Assembly: GCA_022824525.1 (NCBI GenBank) | Contig: JAJDZT010000050.1 | Span: forward strand, 1 to 64,000 | DNA length: 64,000 nucleotides | Source: Silicimonas sp. | GTDB lineage: Bacteria; Pseudomonadota; Alphaproteobacteria; Rhodobacterales; Rhodobacteraceae | Direction: 5' to 3' | Shown here: piece by piece, positions 24,764 to 33,518 of the stretch | How the letters are laid out: every line of letters starts with the position of its first letter | How positions within the stretch are numbered: the first letter of the stretch is position 1 | Notes under the pieces: generated by a model | What the model was told of the DNA's origin: nothing | Database searches by the model: none | What the model saw: only the letters and a program-made list of their open reading frames with translations | Translations under genes and position numbers: made by a program

Positions 24764-26386
24764 ATGGTTGCTGTTCGATACGATACGGTCTTCAAGCTTT
24801 ATCCATACGAAAAGGTACCAGATCAGGACAAGCCAGCACGGCGTCATCCGGTGGTTATCGTAGGCGGCGGTCCAATCGGACTGGCCATCGCACTTGATCT
24901 TGGACAGCGCGGCACTCCCGCGCTTGTGCTTGACGATCACGATGGCGCGGGAACCGGATCAAAGGCGATCTGTTTTGCCAAGCGCACGCTCGATATCTCG
25001 CACCGTCTGGGCGTTGGCCAAGCGATGGTCGACAAGGGCGTCGTCTGGAATGTCGGCAAGGTGTTTCATGACGAAAACCGTCTTTTCGAATTCAACCTCC
25101 TGCCCGAGGACGGCCACCGAAATCCGGCCTTCATCAACCTGCAGCAACCCTATTTCGAGAAGTTCATCTACGAAGGGATCGAAGCCGCGCAGGCAAACGG
25201 CGCACCAATCGAAGTGCGTGGAATGAATGCCGTGACGGCACTCGAATCTCATGACGACCACGTCGTCGTTTCAGTGGACACCCCTGACGGTCCTTACACC
25301 TTGGAAGCCGATTGGCTGATCGCCTGCGACGGGGCGCGTTCCCCGATCCGTGAAATGATGGGCTTGGACTTCGAAGGTCGTGTCTTCGAGGACAACTTCC
25401 TGATCGCAGATGTACGGATGACCGCCGATTTTCCAACGGAACGCTGGTTCTGGTTCGAACCACCCTTCAAGGGAAGCGGGCAATCCGCACTGCTTCACAA
25501 ACAGCCCGATGATGTCTGGCGTATCGATTTTCAGCTTGGTTGGGAGATTGACCGCGAGAAGGAACTGGACCCTGCAAATATTCGGGCTCGGGTGGATGCC
25601 ATGTTGTCGAGCCAATCCGGCGAGGTACCGGAATACGAGTTGGTCTGGACATCGATCTATACATTCCAGTGCCGACGCATGAAGAACTTCCGCCATGGCC
25701 GCGTGTTCTTTGCCGGCGACAGCGCGCACCAGGTCTCGCCGTTCGGCGCGCGCGGCGCGAACTCCGGCATGCAGGATGCAGAGAATCTTGCTTGGAAGTT
25801 GAACTTTGTCCTGAACGGCCATGCACCGGAAGGCCTTCTGGACAGCTACGATGACGAACGTGGGTTCGGGGCTGACGAGAACATCCTCAACTCGTCTCGT
25901 GCGACCGACTTCATGACACCAAAATCGGACATGTCCAAAGTGTTCCGCAATGCCGTTTTGGAACTGGCATCAAAACATAGCTTTGCGCGACCTTTCGTGA
26001 ATTCTGGCCGATTGTCAGTGCCCTGCGTCTACGATGGCTTCCCGCTGTTCGGTGTGGATGCATTGGACGGCCCAACTGTGACCCGACCTGGGGCATCCTG
26101 TACGGATGCGACCGTCGACCAAGGGTTTCTGCTCGACCATTTGAAGGGGAACTTCACACTTCTCGCAATCGGAACTGAGGCACCACCGCAGTTCACATTT
26201 GACGGCGTCGCGATAGACGTCGTTCATGTGCCCTCCCCGTCGCCCGAACTCTCGACGCGATACCTCGGTGATGCCGCGCAGGCCGTGTATCTGATCCGGC
26301 CAGATCAACATATCGTTGCACGTTGGGCAGATTTCGATGCCGAGGAAGTGGAGTGCGCGATAAATCTATCCTTGGGAAAGGCCTGA
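24764..26386 (+). CDS. FAD-dependent aromatic monooxygenase (MhpA/PheA-like)
   Basis: 540 residues. The FAD motif GGGPIG is at residues 34-39 (preceded by VVIV), a DG-type motif appears in LIACDGARSPIRE, and the second FAD-binding region is FFAGDSAHQVSPFGARGANSG. This is the class A flavoprotein hydroxylase pattern with a C-terminal thioredoxin-like tail, as in 3-(3-hydroxyphenyl)propionate hydroxylases. In this operon it probably hydroxylates a monohydroxylated aromatic acid to homogentisate; the exact substrate is inferred. GGGAGG precedes the start. DUF2783 follows three bases later. Confidence 0.85.
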   Translation: MVAVRYDTVFKLYPYEKVPDQDKPARRHPVVIVGGGPIGLAIALDLGQRGTPALVLDDHDGAGTGSKAICFAKRTLDISHRLGVGQAMVDKGVVWNVGKVFHDENRLFEFNLLPEDGHRNPAFINLQQPYFEKFIYEGIEAAQANGAPIEVRGMNAVTALESHDDHVVVSVDTPDGPYTLEADWLIACDGARSPIREMMGLDFEGRVFEDNFLIADVRMTADFPTERWFWFEPPFKGSGQSALLHKQPDDVWRIDFQLGWEIDREKELDPANIRARVDAMLSSQSGEVPEYELVWTSIYTFQCRRMKNFRHGRVFFAGDSAHQVSPFGARGANSGMQDAENLAWKLNFVLNGHAPEGLLDSYDDERGFGADENILNSSRATDFMTPKSDMSKVFRNAVLELASKHSFARPFVNSGRLSVPCVYDGFPLFGVDALDGPTVTRPGASCTDATVDQGFLLDHLKGNFTLLAIGTEAPPQFTFDGVAIDVVHVPSPSPELSTRYLGDAAQAVYLIRPDQHIVARWADFDAEEVECAINLSLGKA

Positions 26387-26389
26387 ACC

Positions 26390-26572
26390 ATGCCCCTGAA
26401 CCTCACACCAAACATTGCCGATGCAGATGGCTTTTATGACGAGCTTCTTGCCGCCCATCAGGACCTTACGAAGGATGACAGCGACGCTTTCAATGCACGG
26501 CTTATCCTGACATTGGCCAATCATATTGGCGATCGAGAGATTTTGCGCGCAGCGATAAACGCTGCCAAATGA
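26390..26572 (+). CDS. DUF2783 small protein
   Basis: 60 residues, MPLNLTPNIADADGFYDELL and later RLILTLANHIGDREIL. Length and sequence fit the DUF2783 family, found next to aromatic FAD monooxygenases. No catalytic residues are evident and it looks like a compact helical protein, perhaps a partner of the monooxygenase. It starts three bases after that gene and its stop overlaps the start of the maiA remnant (ATGA). Confidence 0.85.
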   Translation: MPLNLTPNIADADGFYDELLAAHQDLTKDDSDAFNARLILTLANHIGDREILRAAINAAK

Positions 26573-26757
26573 GCGAGACGGTTCTCTGGGACTATCCGAG
26601 ATCCTCCGCCAGCTACCGTGTCCGCATTGCCTTGAATCTTGCGGGCGAGACCTATCGCGTGGAGACGGTAAACCTGCTTGAGGGCACACGCAGAACGCAG
26701 GACCACATCCAGCGCAATCCTCAGGGCCTCGCGCCCGCTCTTGACATTGTCGGACAG
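26569..26757 (+). pseudogene. maiA: Truncated maleylacetoacetate isomerase (5' end only)
   Basis: The first 63 codons match the glutathione-binding thioredoxin fold of MaiA: LWDYPRSSASYRVRIALNL with the SSASYRVR active-site motif, then NPQGLAPALDI. After about 26757 the frame stays open to 27045, but the protein no longer resembles any GST and runs antisense through the sulfatase gene. A full protein is about 210 residues, so the C-terminal half of the N domain and the whole helical domain are missing. The break lies 64 bases from the end of the sulfatase gene, which suggests a deletion or insertion junction. Confidence 0.75.
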
Positions 26758-26821
26758 CGACCGCTCATCGCGACGATCCGACAACATCCGCGTATCTTGG
26801 ACGGTTACAGTGCCCCGTCCC

Positions 26822-28480
26822 TTATGTCCCTTCCTCATGACCATCAGAGACAAAGTTCTGTGCGACTTTGCGCCGATATCGTTCGGTCAGTTCTTGAGGC
26901 ACCTCGCTGCCATCGACCAGAAACGGCAAGATCCCTCGTCTCGCGGAGCGCCCCCTCATGGTATCGATTTGTTCATCCGAACGCGTCACGCGTTGCGCCA
27001 TGCGCAGCGCCCATGTCAGCAAATGATCATAAAGTTTGTCGATGATCGCTTGATGGTCGTTTGATTTGGCCAGATCGACGAATTCTTCGGGATCATTCAC
27101 AAGATCGAAAAGCATCGGGCGAAAACCACCCTCGGCGTGCATCATCTTATAGCGGCCATCAAACACCATGAAGAGGCGGGCATCGCGATTGCTCACTCCC
27201 AGCGCTGCACGCATGGGCGTGGCCGAGTAATCGTATTCGCTGACCGCGAATTCGCGCCATTCCGGTTGCTTCCCGTGCAACCAGGGAAGCAAGCTGCGCC
27301 CCTCGAGGATATGAGATGCATTCGCGCCGCCCGCGACTTCAAGAAACGTCGGTGCAAGATCAATGGCTTCAACCAGTGCATCGCATGTCGTTCCGCGCGT
27401 CACATCTGCTTCCGGGCGTGGGTCAAAGACGATCATCGGAATTTTGACGGACGGATCGTGAAACAGATCTTTTTCGCCGAGCCAGTGATCCCCGAGATAA
27501 TCACCGTGGTCGGACGTCAAGACGATCATCGTCTGGTCTATCTGGCCCGTTGCTTCAAGGTGGTCCAATATCCGCCCCAGCTGATCGTCACATTGCTTGA
27601 TCAAACCCATGTAAGCTGGAATGACTTTCTGCCGGACTTCGTCTTGTTGGAACGCCGCGGCAATCTTGTTGCTCATGAAGGCGTCATAGACAGGGTGCGC
27701 ATCCTGACGTTCATCGGCATGCCTTTGGGCGGCCGACACCTGATTTTGGCCATACATGGCGTGATAGGGTGCAGGGACGATGTACGGCCAATGTGGCTTG
27801 ATGTAGCTGACATGCGCGCACCAAGGGCTTGTCGCACTTTCAAGAAATTTGATTGTCTGGTCAGTCAGCCAAGGAGTTTCACTGTCTTCTTCGCGAATAT
27901 TGGCGGGCTTGTCCGCATTCTTGAACATCCAACCGGAGGCCATTGAGCCGTCTTCGACACCCGCATTCGCGAAGTCCACCCAAGGGTTCTCGCTCTCATA
28001 GCCTTTCGACTTCAAGTACTCGTTATAGGGCGAGCGTTTTTCATCATAGAACCCGTCCGGCCCTTCGGCCCACAGCCCATCATCCCGCACCCAAACGTCA
28101 AATCCGCATTCCGCCTGACGCGCGCCAATCACCGTGTCGGCCGACAGACCAAGACGCTCCATGCCCTCGGCATCCGCCTTCATATGCGTCTTGCCAATAA
28201 GCCATGTATCCATTCCCGCTTTGCGCAAATGGTCACCGACAGTGACTTCGCCAACACGAAGCGGAAACCCGTTCCATTGCGCTCCGTGAGAGGACGCGTA
28301 GCGCCCCGTGTAAAAGCTCATTCTGCTGGCACCGCACACGGGCGATTGGCAGAACGCATTGGTGAAGCGCACACCGCGTTCGGCAAGTCGATCGAAATTG
28401 GGCGTCTCGAGAAAGGGATGACCCGCGCACGACAGATAGTCATGACGCAGTTGGTCATACATGATGAACAAGATGTTCAC
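26822..28480 (-). CDS. Sulfatase-superfamily hydrolase (arylsulfatase / phosphonate monoester hydrolase type)
   Basis: 552 residues starting at a GTG with AAGGAG upstream. The active-site signature is CGASR at 49-53, in which C49 would be converted to formylglycine. Metal ligands are suggested by MYDQLRHDY at the N-terminus, TSDHGDYLGDH further on and GKTHMK. No signal peptide, so it acts in the cytoplasm. Relatives are annotated as sulfatase or phosphonate monoester hydrolase and I cannot separate these. It may remove a sulfate or phosphonate ester group from a substrate fed to the aromatic pathways. It lies between the broken maiA and the BKACE gene. Confidence 0.85.
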   Translation of the reverse strand: MNILFIMYDQLRHDYLSCAGHPFLETPNFDRLAERGVRFTNAFCQSPVCGASRMSFYTGRYASSHGAQWNGFPLRVGEVTVGDHLRKAGMDTWLIGKTHMKADAEGMERLGLSADTVIGARQAECGFDVWVRDDGLWAEGPDGFYDEKRSPYNEYLKSKGYESENPWVDFANAGVEDGSMASGWMFKNADKPANIREEDSETPWLTDQTIKFLESATSPWCAHVSYIKPHWPYIVPAPYHAMYGQNQVSAAQRHADERQDAHPVYDAFMSNKIAAAFQQDEVRQKVIPAYMGLIKQCDDQLGRILDHLEATGQIDQTMIVLTSDHGDYLGDHWLGEKDLFHDPSVKIPMIVFDPRPEADVTRGTTCDALVEAIDLAPTFLEVAGGANASHILEGRSLLPWLHGKQPEWREFAVSEYDYSATPMRAALGVSNRDARLFMVFDGRYKMMHAEGGFRPMLFDLVNDPEEFVDLAKSNDHQAIIDKLYDHLLTWALRMAQRVTRSDEQIDTMRGRSARRGILPFLVDGSEVPQELTERYRRKVAQNFVSDGHEEGT

Positions 28481-28623
28481 CTGGCTCCTTCCCTGTCACT
28501 GCACGAGACAACTACGACTCAGTCGCCTTCTCATGGCGTGATATCACAGACCGCAAATTTCCGAAGAATATCGCTTTGGATTGTCGCAAGGTCGTTGCCT
28601 CGACCGCTCAATGCTCCAACCCT

Positions 28624-29463
28624 TCAAACCTGATGCTCCCTCAGGCCGAGGATGCGTCTTGCCTGATCCGGCGTTGCGACCGGACGGTCAAACTTCTCGC
28701 ATAGGTTGGCAGCACGTTCGACCAACGCCGCGTTGGATGGCGCGAGGGTTTCTTTGTCCCACCTCACGTTGTCTTCCAACCCTGTTCGGACATGACCACC
28801 AGCCAAGATGGACCATTCATTCAGAACGACTTGATTGCGACCGATACCCGCCGCGCACCACGGGGCATCTTCCCCGAACAGCCGCGCAACCGTTTGCCTG
28901 TAGAAGTCGAACACATCGCGGTCGACCGGCATCGCATTCTTCACTCCCATGACGAATTGAATGTACGGCGTGCCGACCAAATCGCCTTTGTCGGCCATCT
29001 CCTTGGCTTTGAAGATATGGCTCAGGTCGAAAGCCTCGATTTCAGGCTTCACGTCATACTTCCGCATTTCTTCGGCAAGCCAGTCCACAAGGTCAGGCGG
29101 GTTCTCGTAAACGCGCGTCGGGAAGTTGTTGGACCCGACAGAGAGCGAGGCCATGTCAGGACGGAGAGGCAACATGCCGCCGCGGGTCTTGCCCGCCCCG
29201 GACCGCCCCCCGGTTGAGAACTGAATGATCATACTGGGACAGTGTTTTTCGATCCCTTCTTTGAGCCTGGCAAACTTCTCGGGATCGCTCGTGGTGGTCT
29301 CATCGTCGTTGCGTACGTGCGCGTGGAGGATGCTTGCCCCAGCTTCGAACGCTTCTTGTGTGCTTTCGACTTGTTCCGAAACGGTGATGGGAACCGCCGG
29401 ATTGTCAGATTTTCGCGGCACGGAGCCCGTGATCGCGACACAAATGATGCAAGGTTTGGACAT
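28624..29463 (-). CDS. BKACE-family beta-keto acid cleavage enzyme
   Basis: 279 residues. The family cleaves a beta-keto acid with acetyl-CoA, giving acetoacetate and a new CoA ester. The zinc ligands H47 and H49 (ILHAHVR) and the Glu/Asp of GHVRTGLEDN are present. It follows pcaG by nine bases, so it should act on the protocatechuate branch: cleavage of 3-oxoadipate would give succinyl-CoA and acetoacetate, replacing PcaIJ and PcaF. The substrate is inferred from position. The 143-base gap downstream to the sulfatase shows nothing distinct. Confidence 0.85.
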   Translation of the reverse strand: MSKPCIICVAITGSVPRKSDNPAVPITVSEQVESTQEAFEAGASILHAHVRNDDETTTSDPEKFARLKEGIEKHCPSMIIQFSTGGRSGAGKTRGGMLPLRPDMASLSVGSNNFPTRVYENPPDLVDWLAEEMRKYDVKPEIEAFDLSHIFKAKEMADKGDLVGTPYIQFVMGVKNAMPVDRDVFDFYRQTVARLFGEDAPWCAAGIGRNQVVLNEWSILAGGHVRTGLEDNVRWDKETLAPSNAALVERAANLCEKFDRPVATPDQARRILGLREHQV

Positions 29464-29472
29464 GTCTATTGC

Positions 29473-30087
29473 CTAGATGTCGAAGAAGATCGTTTCATTC
29501 GGCCCCTGCAGCCAAACGTCAAACCGATAGACATTGTCGCCTTCGGATTTGGCCAACAAGGTTGGGACGCGGCTCTGGTGCTCAAGTCTGGTGAGAATGG
29601 GGTCCGCCGCGTTGGCTTCGGCCTCGTCCTCGAAATAGATCCTTGTATGTAATCCGATATTGATACCTCGCGCCACAACCCAAGCGGTTATATGCGGTGC
29701 TTGCATGCGTCCGTCGGGCCACGGAACCGCCCCGGGCTTGACGGTTTCGAAGATAAACTCTCCAGTGTCCATGTCACCAGGCGACCTTCCCCAACCTGTG
29801 AAATTCGGATCGGCCTGCCCTCTCGTTTCGTTGGCCGACGGAAACAACCCGGCAGCATCGGGCTGCCAGATTTCAACCATGGCGTCTTTGAGTGCGGCAC
29901 CCATTCCATCAAAGACCGTGCCCTTGATTGTTATTTCCTGCCCCTTCACGGGCCCGCGCTTCATGGATGTCCCGAGATCACCACCGTAGATCTCGATGCC
30001 CGTGAAATTGGGGGTGCAGCCGATATGTACATACGGTCCAGCCGTCTGGCTTGGACTTTCTTTCAGGTACTTGAGCGGTTGTGTCAT
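29473..30087 (-). CDS. pcaG: Protocatechuate 3,4-dioxygenase alpha subunit
   Basis: 204 residues. Forms the alpha-beta protomer of the intradiol dioxygenase that opens protocatechuate to 3-carboxy-cis,cis-muconate. It keeps the TAGPYVHIGC start and the beta-sandwich core but lacks the iron ligands, as is normal for alpha subunits. The start codon follows the pcaH stop after one base (TGA-T-ATG), consistent with coupled 1:1 synthesis. Confidence 0.95.
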   Translation of the reverse strand: MTQPLKYLKESPSQTAGPYVHIGCTPNFTGIEIYGGDLGTSMKRGPVKGQEITIKGTVFDGMGAALKDAMVEIWQPDAAGLFPSANETRGQADPNFTGWGRSPGDMDTGEFIFETVKPGAVPWPDGRMQAPHITAWVVARGINIGLHTRIYFEDEAEANAADPILTRLEHQSRVPTLLAKSEGDNVYRFDVWLQGPNETIFFDI

Positions 30088-30088
30088 A

Positions 30089-30835
30089 TCACATCCCCTC
30101 CTTGCGATTTTCGAAGTAGGTCTGACGACGACCGCGCAAAACCATGTCGAACTTGTAGGCCAAAGAGTCCATGGGCACCGTTCGGTTCATGTCCAGCGGC
30201 GCAGTCAGTGCGTCTATTGCCTCTTGTGATTTCAGAACGCCAACGATTGGGCAAAGCGGAATGAGTGGATCGCCTTGAAAGTACATCTGCGTGATCAGCC
30301 GTTGAGCAAACCCGTGGCCGAAAATCGAAAAGTGAATATGCGCAGGACGCCAGTCATTCATGCCGTTTGGCCAAGGATAAGGTCCGGGCATGATTGTCCG
30401 GAACTCATAGGAGCCATCTTCACCGGTGATGGTTCGGCCACAGCCGCCAAAGTTGGGATCGAGCGCCGCCAGATAGGTCTCTTTCTTGTGACGATAGCGA
30501 CCACCAGCATTCGCCTGCCAAAACTCGACGAGCGTGTTGGGGATGCCCCGACCGTTCTCATCAAGTACGCGACCGTGAACTACGATGCGCGGACCAATCG
30601 CACTTTCTCCCGGTTGCGCGAAATTGTGAATGAGGTCGTTATCCAGTTCTCCCAACATCTGGTGCCCTAAGATTGGCGACGTCTCCTCACTGAGCGTCGT
30701 GGGAAAGGACAACAGCGCAGCCTGAGGGCTCCGCTTCACGGAAGTCTTGTATCCTGGTGTCAGTGCGTCTGGCTGCCAGGAACGGTCACGCGGGATGAAA
30801 CCGCCAATCGCCGGTGGTTTGTTGGGGATGCTCAA
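30089..30835 (-). CDS. pcaH: Protocatechuate 3,4-dioxygenase beta subunit
   Basis: 248 residues. The catalytic subunit holding ferric iron: Y114 (GGRYRHKK), Y153 (PGPYPW), H166 and H168 (RPAHIHF) are the two-Tyr two-His ligands, with R163 in the usual activating place. Its start overlaps the pcaC stop by ATGA. Gene order in the transcript is pobA, pcaC, pcaH, pcaG, BKACE. Confidence 0.97.
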   Translation of the reverse strand: MSIPNKPPAIGGFIPRDRSWQPDALTPGYKTSVKRSPQAALLSFPTTLSEETSPILGHQMLGELDNDLIHNFAQPGESAIGPRIVVHGRVLDENGRGIPNTLVEFWQANAGGRYRHKKETYLAALDPNFGGCGRTITGEDGSYEFRTIMPGPYPWPNGMNDWRPAHIHFSIFGHGFAQRLITQMYFQGDPLIPLCPIVGVLKSQEAIDALTAPLDMNRTVPMDSLAYKFDMVLRGRRQTYFENRKEGM

Positions 30836-31212
30836 AGGTCTACTCCCATTTCAGCGAACGTCTGCTTCGCAAGTTTGATTGCATGATTTGCTTTTGGAAC
30901 GCCCGCGTAAACAGCAACATGCATAAATGCCTGCATGATCTCGTCGGGGCTTGCACCAGTGTTGCGGCTGGCACGGATGTGCATCGGGATTTCCTCAAAG
31001 TTCCCGGTAGCAGCCAGAAGCGCCAAGGTCAGCAACGACCGATCCCGTCGTGAGATCGTGTCATCCGCCCAAAGCGTCCCCCACGCCCCTTCGGTAATCA
31101 TCGTTTGGAAAGGGGCATCAAAGGGTGATTTGGCGGCTTCTGCGCGATCCACGTGAGCATCGCCCAGAACGCTTCGCCTCACCGCCATTCCTTCGTCAAA
31201 TCGGTTGGACAC
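30832..31212 (-). CDS. pcaC: 4-carboxymuconolactone decarboxylase
   Basis: 126 residues. Decarboxylates gamma-carboxymuconolactone to the enol-lactone. The AhpD-like helical core is seen in [17 protein letters not shown] and [19 protein letters not shown] at 31212 is chosen because AGGAGG lies six bases before it and because [12 protein letters not shown] matches the usual family start; the longer ATG start at 31245 adds eleven atypical residues. Its enzymatic neighbours in the pathway, PcaB and PcaD, are not in the window. Confidence 0.93.
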   Translation of the reverse strand: MSNRFDEGMAVRRSVLGDAHVDRAEAAKSPFDAPFQTMITEGAWGTLWADDTISRRDRSLLTLALLAATGNFEEIPMHIRASRNTGASPDEIMQAFMHVAVYAGVPKANHAIKLAKQTFAEMGVDL

Positions 31213-31257
31213 GGAATTCCTCCTGGCAATCTGAACGTTCGACATCCGCGCTACTCA

Positions 31258-32427
31258 TCAGTACGGCAGCCCCACGTAGTTTTCGGCCATCGCTTTCTGC
31301 GCAGCCGTGTTCGAGCGCAGAAACTCAAGCTCAGCGATCTGCATCTTGAGGTCGAATTCAGTTTGGTCGGGATATCGATGCATCAGGGAAGAGAACCACC
31401 AGCTGAAACGCTCGGCCTTCCATACCCGCGCAAGGGCTTTCGCAGAGTAATTGCGTACACCTTCATCTGCGCCCTTTTCGTAGTAGTCGCGCAGCGCATT
31501 GTACAAGTAGTGCACATCTGACGCCGCAGTGTTTAGCCCCTTGGCTCCTGTCGGCGGAACAATATGGGCGGCGTCGCCACAAAGAAACAGCCTTCCCCAT
31601 TGCATGGGTTCCGTCACGAACGAGCGGAGCGGCGCGATGCTTTTCTCGATGGATGGACCGGTCACCAGCTTGTCAGCCTGGTCCTTCGGAATGCGTTTTT
31701 TCAGTTCGTCCCAGAACGCGTCATCCGTCCAATCATCGGGATTGTCGCTTGTCGAGCATTGGATGTAGTAGCGGCTAAGGTTGGAGTTGCGCATGGAGCA
31801 AAGCGCGAAGCCGCGTGGTGAGTTGGCATAGATGAGTTCATCATTGACCGGTGGCGTTTCGCTCAGCACGCCAAGCCAACCAAATGGATATACCTTTTCA
31901 TATTCCTTGCGCACATCTTCCGGGATGGTTCGTCGGCTTACGCCGTGAAATCCATCGCATCCAGCAATGAAGTCGCAGTCTATCCGGCGCGCCTCGCCGT
32001 GCACGTTGTAGGTAACGAAAGGCGCATCTGACTTGGCATCCTGAATGACGACATTCTCGACTTCGTACTCGATATGGCCTCCGGCCGCCTCTCTGGCCGC
32101 GTAAAGGTCTCGCGTCACCTCTGTTTGACCATAGACCATCACGGTCGCATCTGTGTGTGCCGAAAAGTCTATGCGGAAAATTTCGTCTCCGTAGGACACG
32201 AGCGTCCCGTCATGTGTGAACCCTTCGGCGTGCATGCGGTCCGCGCAGCCAGCCTCTTCCATCAAACCTACAAGGCCACGTTCCAGCACGCCTGCACGGA
32301 TCCGACCCAGCACGTAGTCCTTTGTTTTGCGTTCCAAAACGACCGAACTGATTCCGCGGACATGCAACAGCTGGGACAACAAAAGGCCGGATGGGCCGCC
32401 GCCGATAATGGCAACTTGGGTCTTCAT
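31258..32427 (-). CDS. pobA: 4-hydroxybenzoate 3-monooxygenase
   Basis: 389 residues. Converts 4-hydroxybenzoate to protocatechuate with NAD(P)H and FAD. The FAD motif GGGPSG is at 9-14, the conserved DG motif in FIAGCDGFHG, and GDAAHIVPPTGAKGLNTA is the second FAD site. Size matches the family. GGGAGGATGAG precedes the ATG. It is the first gene of the minus-strand operon, divergent from pcaQ, so 4-hydroxybenzoate enters the pathway here. Confidence 0.96.
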   Translation of the reverse strand: MKTQVAIIGGGPSGLLLSQLLHVRGISSVVLERKTKDYVLGRIRAGVLERGLVGLMEEAGCADRMHAEGFTHDGTLVSYGDEIFRIDFSAHTDATVMVYGQTEVTRDLYAAREAAGGHIEYEVENVVIQDAKSDAPFVTYNVHGEARRIDCDFIAGCDGFHGVSRRTIPEDVRKEYEKVYPFGWLGVLSETPPVNDELIYANSPRGFALCSMRNSNLSRYYIQCSTSDNPDDWTDDAFWDELKKRIPKDQADKLVTGPSIEKSIAPLRSFVTEPMQWGRLFLCGDAAHIVPPTGAKGLNTAASDVHYLYNALRDYYEKGADEGVRNYSAKALARVWKAERFSWWFSSLMHRYPDQTEFDLKMQIAELEFLRSNTAAQKAMAENYVGLPY

Positions 32428-32511
32428 CTCATCCTCCCAACTTTACTTTCCAAGTGTTACAATGCCGAATTGAACATACAAAACGAAAAATCAGCCGCTA
32501 TACATTCCAAA

Positions 32512-33441
32512 ATGGAACTTAAAAAGCTAAGATCAATCAAGCTCAGGCATCTGCTGGCTTTCGTTGAAACGGTACGGTCTGGCAGTCTGAAATCAGGCGC
32601 CGAGCGCGTCCACCTGACACAATCAGCCATCTCAAAAACGATCAAGGACCTTGAGGGCATCCTTGGCGTGACACTCCTGAAGCGAAACCGCGGGGGTATT
32701 GAACTCACTCGTGAGGGCGAAGTGTTTCGACAGTTTGCCGAACAAGGTTTGGCTTCGGTTTCGCATGGTGTCGCCAGTCTTGATGCACTCACTGCGGGAC
32801 GCAGCTCCCCCGTCAGGATCGGCGCTTTGCCAAGTGTTGCTGCCGATTTTCTGCCGGAAGTCATCCAGGTGTTCCGTGACCTTGCACCTTCGAGCAATGT
32901 CCTTGTTGAGGACGGGTCGGTCGGCTCATTGATTGAACGCTTGCGGAGCGGAGAACTCGATCTTGTCATCGGCCGCTTTGGCCACCCGGAAACGATGGCG
33001 GGCTTATCGTTCACGCAATTGTACAGCGAACAGGTTGTCTTCGCAGCCGCTGCCGATCACCCGCAAGCACAGGAAACGGACCCGTCCAAACTGGCCGAAA
33101 CCACAATTCTCTATCCACCACCGGAAGCTGCGATCCATCCGTTGGTCGAACGCTTCATGATCTCTGAAGGGATCAGCAGCTGGCCGAAAGTCGTCGAGAC
33201 TGTTTCCGGCCCGTTTGGACGTGCCATGACGCTGGGAAACACAAGGGCGATCTGGATCATCAGCCAAGGCGTTGTTGCCCGGGACGTTGCTGCAGGACTT
33301 ATGGTCACGTTGCCTATTGATACGAGTACAACGAAGGGTGCCGTCGGCGTAATGGCGCGGTCCGAAGAGGATCCAACACCGGCCATGCGCCTCTTCCGCC
33401 AAGCATTACTCGACGTCGCGAAAACGTACTCCACGGTTTGA
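32512..33441 (+). CDS. pcaQ: LysR-type regulator, PcaQ-like
   Basis: 309 residues from the ATG at 32512 (MELKKLRSIKLRHLLAF). The LysR helix-turn-helix lies at about 12-70, with GSLKSGAERVHLTQSAISKTI. A substrate-binding domain follows (SSPVRIGALPSVAADFLP). Its sequence and its position, divergent from pobA-pcaCHG, match PcaQ, which activates protocatechuate genes in response to beta-carboxymuconate-type intermediates. The 84-base gap to pobA should hold its operator, but I cannot point to a clean one. Confidence 0.88.
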   Translation: MELKKLRSIKLRHLLAFVETVRSGSLKSGAERVHLTQSAISKTIKDLEGILGVTLLKRNRGGIELTREGEVFRQFAEQGLASVSHGVASLDALTAGRSSPVRIGALPSVAADFLPEVIQVFRDLAPSSNVLVEDGSVGSLIERLRSGELDLVIGRFGHPETMAGLSFTQLYSEQVVFAAAADHPQAQETDPSKLAETTILYPPPEAAIHPLVERFMISEGISSWPKVVETVSGPFGRAMTLGNTRAIWIISQGVVARDVAAGLMVTLPIDTSTTKGAVGVMARSEEDPTPAMRLFRQALLDVAKTYSTV

Positions 33442-33518
33442 ACTTACGTCGCCGAGTGTCAGGTCTGCCGGAATTCACCTGCAGTTGGTTTTGCGTCCCG
33501 GTGACGCTTCATCGCGTA

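Noticed and set aside
26758..27045. The continuing open frame after the maiA remnant as a real C-terminus
   Set aside because: It is antisense to the conserved sulfatase C-terminus and has no GST helical-domain features in any frame I checked.
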